Origin: Streptacidiphilus jiangxiensis
GTDB lineage: Bacteria; Actinomycetota; Actinomycetes; Streptomycetales; Streptomycetaceae
Length of the DNA stretch: 64,000 bases
Assembly: GCF_900109465.1 (NCBI RefSeq)
Contig: NZ_FOAZ01000008.1
Location: 279,083 to 343,082, forward strand
Direction: 5' to 3'
Under the pieces are notes generated by a model. The model was not told the origin of the DNA, did no database searches, and saw only the letters and a list, made by a program, of their open reading frames with translations. Both the position numbers and the translations under genes were made by a program. This document shows positions 61,765-64,000 of the stretch, in pieces; position 1 is the first letter of the stretch; the number at the start of each line of letters is the position of its first letter.

Positions 61765-63213
61765 GTGACGGCAACTCAGGCATACGGAGGAGAGACAGAT
61801 GACAACCGCATAGGGGACGCGAAGCTCTTGCATTCGTCGCACGGAGAGACAGAAGCCACCGAAGCTCAGACGAACACGACCGACGAGAAGTACCAGAAGT
61901 ACGAGAAGTACCAGAAGAACGAGAAGAACAACTTCAGAAGCACGAAGCGCGGAGGCATGTTCTCCGCCCTGCACAACCGCAACTACCGCTACTTCTTCGC
62001 GGGACAGGTGGTGTCCAACTCGGGCACCTGGATCTCCCGCATCGCCCAGGACTGGCTGGTGCTCAGCCTGACGGGCAGCGCCTTCGCCGTGGGCGTGACC
62101 ACGGCCATGCAGTTCCTGCCGGTCCTGCTGTTCGGCCTGTTCGGCGGCGTCATCGCGGACCGGTTCCCGAAGCGACAGCTGCTGATGGCCACCCAGGGCG
62201 CGATGGGCCTGCTGGCGGCGGGCCTGGCCGCACTCACCCTCGCCGGGGTCGTCCGGGCCGAGCACATCTACGTGTTCGCCTTCCTGCTCGGCCTGGTGAC
62301 GGTGGTGGACAACCCCGCCCGGCAGACCTTCGTCGTGGAGATGGTCGGCAAGTCCGACCTCGCCAACGCCGTCAGCCTCAACTCGGCCAACTTCCAGACC
62401 GCCCGGCTCGTCGGCCCCGCCATCGCGGGTGCGCTGATGGCGGCGGTCGGTGCGGGCTGGGCCTTCGCGGTCAACGCGCTGTCCTTCGGCGCGGTGATCC
62501 TCGGCCTCATGGCGATGCGCAGCAGTGAACTGCGCCGTCAGCCCCGACTGCCGCGCGAGAAGGGCCAGCTGAAGGAGGGGCTGCGCTACGTCGCCGAGCG
62601 CCCGGACCTGATCTGGCCGATCGTCCTGATCGGCTTCATCGGCACCTTCGGCTTCAACTTCCCGACGGTGCTCTCCGGCTTCGCCTACTCCGTCTTCCAT
62701 GTCGGACCCGGGCAGTACGGTCTGCTCAACACGGCGTTGGCCGTCGGCTCGCTGGTCGGTGCGCTGCTGGCGGCCAGGCGGGCCCAGCCGCGACTGCGCC
62801 TGCTCGTCGCGGCGGCCCTCGGCTTCGGCGTGCTGGAGGCCCTGGCCGGCCTGGCCCCGGATTTCTGGGCCTTCGCGGCGCTGCTCACGATCGTCGGCCT
62901 GCTCGGGCTGACGTTCAACACGGCGGCGAACGCGATGGTGCAGCTGCGGACGGCACCGGAGATGCGCGGTCGGGTGATGAGCCTGTTCATGATGGTGTTC
63001 GCGGGCGGAACGCCGGTGGGTGCGCCCGTGGTGGGCTGGCTGACCCAGCAGTACGGCCCCCGGGTGGGGCTGATGGCCTGCGGACTGGTTTCGGCGGGTG
63101 CGGCCGGCCTGATCGGCCTGGCGCTGGCGCGGATCGGCAACCTGCGGCTGCGGCTGGACCTCGCGCACGGGTTCGGGCAGGAGGGCCGCGTGCTGGCGCT
63201 GGTGCCGCGGTGA
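61765..63213 (+). CDS. MFS transporter regulated by the adjacent MarR protein
   Basis: Up to 482 residues, 12 helices. NRNYRYFFAGQVVSNSGTWI and RIAQDWLVLSLTGSAFAVGV are typical of the enterobactin-exporter-like/MFS_3 branch; GVIADRFPKRQLLMATQGAM is the signature loop. The hydrophilic head (to about 65) repeats K-Y-Q-K-Y-E/K-Y-Q-K-N-E. The start is uncertain: GTG 61765, TTG 61828 or ATG 61957. A strong GGAGGAGAG box points instead to an out-of-frame mini-ORF (61799-61813). A terminator follows. Confidence 0.85.
   Translation: MTATQAYGGETDDNRIGDAKLLHSSHGETEATEAQTNTTDEKYQKYEKYQKNEKNNFRSTKRGGMFSALHNRNYRYFFAGQVVSNSGTWISRIAQDWLVLSLTGSAFAVGVTTAMQFLPVLLFGLFGGVIADRFPKRQLLMATQGAMGLLAAGLAALTLAGVVRAEHIYVFAFLLGLVTVVDNPARQTFVVEMVGKSDLANAVSLNSANFQTARLVGPAIAGALMAAVGAGWAFAVNALSFGAVILGLMAMRSSELRRQPRLPREKGQLKEGLRYVAERPDLIWPIVLIGFIGTFGFNFPTVLSGFAYSVFHVGPGQYGLLNTALAVGSLVGALLAARRAQPRLRLLVAAALGFGVLEALAGLAPDFWAFAALLTIVGLLGLTFNTAANAMVQLRTAPEMRGRVMSLFMMVFAGGTPVGAPVVGWLTQQYGPRVGLMACGLVSAGAAGLIGLALARIGNLRLRLDLAHGFGQEGRVLALVPR
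61799..61813 (+). other. Four-codon mini-ORF (Met-Thr-Thr-Ala) with strong ribosome site
   Basis: ATG ACA ACC GCA TAG follows GGAGGAGAG by four bases, in a different frame from the MFS gene. It could be a regulatory mini-ORF or the mark of a frameshift in the true MFS start. Confidence 0.4.
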
Positions 63214-63220
63214 TGTGATC

Positions 63221-63245
63221 AAACCCCCTCTGAACAGGGGTTTTT
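63221..63245 (+). terminator. Intrinsic terminator after the MFS gene
   Basis: AAACCCC pairs with GGGGTTT around CTCTGAACA, followed by a T-run, eight bases past the stop. Confidence 0.88.
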
Positions 63246-63295
63246 CACTCTTGTGAGTGATGGTGGGGGAGGGGGCGGGGTGTCAAGCTTGTTCT

Positions 63296-64000
63296 ATGGA
63301 CGCCTCGATGTTCGGGGGCGGGTGTGAGGGTGGGGAGGCGTCCATGGGTGGGGGTTTTGCCTCGCTCGGGGATGCTTTTCTGGCCGACCCGTTGACCCCG
63401 GTTTCTTCCCGCCAGTCTCCCTCTTCTTCTCTTTCCTCTTCTTCCTCTTCTTCCTCCTCTTCTTCCTCCTCGTCTTCTTCTTCGTCGGCTGTTGCTGTGG
63501 TGGATGTGTTGCGGACGTTGCCGTCGGTGGTGCATGTGCTGTTGGCGGGTTTGGCGGGGGAGGGGGATGAGGTGTTGCTGGCTGCGGGTGCGCGTTTCCA
63601 GGCGGAGCAGGTGTTGGCGTTGGAGCGGTTGGAGGAGCGGCTGGCGGCGGAGAAGTTGCGTCGGTTGGCGTTGTTCGACCGGTCGGGTGGGGCGTTGGCG
63701 TTGCGGTCGCGGTCGACGAAGGGGTTCTTGCGGACGCACGGGCAGATGTCGCTTGGGCGGGCGAGTCGGTTGGTGGGGTTGGCGCGGGAGTTGGACCGGT
63801 TGCCGGTGGTGCGGTGCGCGCAGGCGGCGGGTGGGTTGTCGGCGGACCAGGTGGGGGTGTTGGCGCGGGAGTTGGCGCCGGTGGAGGACGAGGCGGCGCG
63901 GGTGGCGGCGCAGGAGTTGCTGGTGGCGCACGCGCCTGGGTTGCATCTGGTGCAGTTGCGGCAGGCGGCGAGGCAGTTGCACGCGCATCTGGTTCCGGAG
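63296..64000 (+). CDS. DUF222 (13E12-repeat) protein, 3'-truncated by the window end
   Basis: ATG 63296 opens a frame that stays open to base 64000 (235 codons). After a Gly-rich head come 18 consecutive Ser codons (about 63414-63475), then DUF222 sequence: LLAAGARFQAEQVLALERLE, ERLAAEKLRRLALFDRSGGA, SRSTKGFLRTHGQMSLGRAS, LVGLARELDRLPVVRCAQAA. DUF222 proteins usually end in an HNH nuclease domain, beyond this window. Codon use is strikingly TTG/GTG/GGG-rich compared with the CTG/GTC/GGC bias elsewhere, suggesting foreign origin or repeat expansion. It is likely a mobile-type gene. Confidence 0.8.
   Translation, partial: MDASMFGGGCEGGEASMGGGFASLGDAFLADPLTPVSSRQSPSSSLSSSSSSSSSSSSSSSSSSAVAVVDVLRTLPSVVHVLLAGLAGEGDEVLLAAGARFQAEQVLALERLEERLAAEKLRRLALFDRSGGALALRSRSTKGFLRTHGQMSLGRASRLVGLARELDRLPVVRCAQAAGGLSADQVGVLARELAPVEDEAARVAAQELLVAHAPGLHLVQLRQAARQLHAHLVPE

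Noticed and set aside
1..64000. tRNA or rRNA genes
   Set aside because: No cloverleaf with TTCGAATC-type T-loop or rRNA signature was noticed; a tRNAscan run would settle this.

Overview
The window is high-GC DNA with GTG/ATG starts and tightly overlapping (ATGA/GTGA) operons. It carries bldN/rsbN, rodlins, chaplins, a redox-sensing rex-hemACDB operon and system-II cytochrome c assembly genes. This points to a spore-forming actinomycete of the Streptomycetaceae (Streptomyces, Kitasatospora or Streptacidiphilus type). Gene identities rest on motifs and remembered family sequences; no database search was run.

Layout. (1) 1-5.9 kb: end of an epimerase gene, an acyltransferase, the developmental sigma factor BldN with its anti-sigma factor RsbN, a HAD-IB phosphatase and a glutaredoxin. 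(2) 6.0-12.8 kb: an exonuclease, then rex-hemA-hemC-cobA/hemD-hemB, with a clear Rex operator before rex. (3) 12.8-17.5 kb: a sporulation-surface cluster of three tandem rodlins, two unassigned secreted proteins and five short chaplins. In S. coelicolor and S. venezuelae such genes belong to the BldN regulon, so regulator and targets lie within 15 kb here. (4) 17.6-33.2 kb: accessory genes: a copper-chaperone-like lipoprotein, a GH18 chitinase with a DasR-type site, three MerR regulators (one fused to a methyltransferase), a lipase-maturation-factor-like protein, an MFS pump, a transglycosylase-like protein, an ECF sigma/membrane-partner pair, an aldo/keto reductase, two hydrolases and an AraC regulator. 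(5) 33.5-40 kb: hemL, a histidine phosphatase and the resA-ccdA-resB-ccsB cytochrome c operon, ended by a textbook terminator. (6) 40-49.4 kb: a giant HSP90-fold ATPase-like protein, a DUF2079 membrane protein, a CtpE-type P-ATPase, a DUF2530 protein and an NCS2 purine permease.

(7) 49.2-54.0 kb is the most unusual stretch. The last ~153 bp of the NCS2 permease gene recur three more times downstream, all in direct orientation, separated by small unrelated cargo segments (a 12-residue-repeat secreted protein plus a creatininase; a large secreted protein; a small unknown protein). The native end and the first two copies are each followed 15-21 bp after the stop codon by a strong hairpin, and the three hairpins differ in sequence. 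This looks like serial insertion of gene cassettes at the 3' end of a housekeeping gene. No integrase is visible.

(8) 54-64 kb: an APC permease/small membrane protein/M20 dipeptidase operon next to an MFS exporter, a DinB-like protein, a second ECF sigma/membrane-partner pair, a MarR-MFS pair, and the start of a DUF222 (13E12-type) protein that runs off the end of the window.

How the parts work together: HemA/HemL/HemB/HemC/HemD make the tetrapyrrole, Rex ties this to NADH/NAD+ state, and the Ccs proteins attach haem to secreted cytochromes c. BldN, held by membrane-bound RsbN, is expected to switch on the rodlin and chaplin coat of aerial hyphae.
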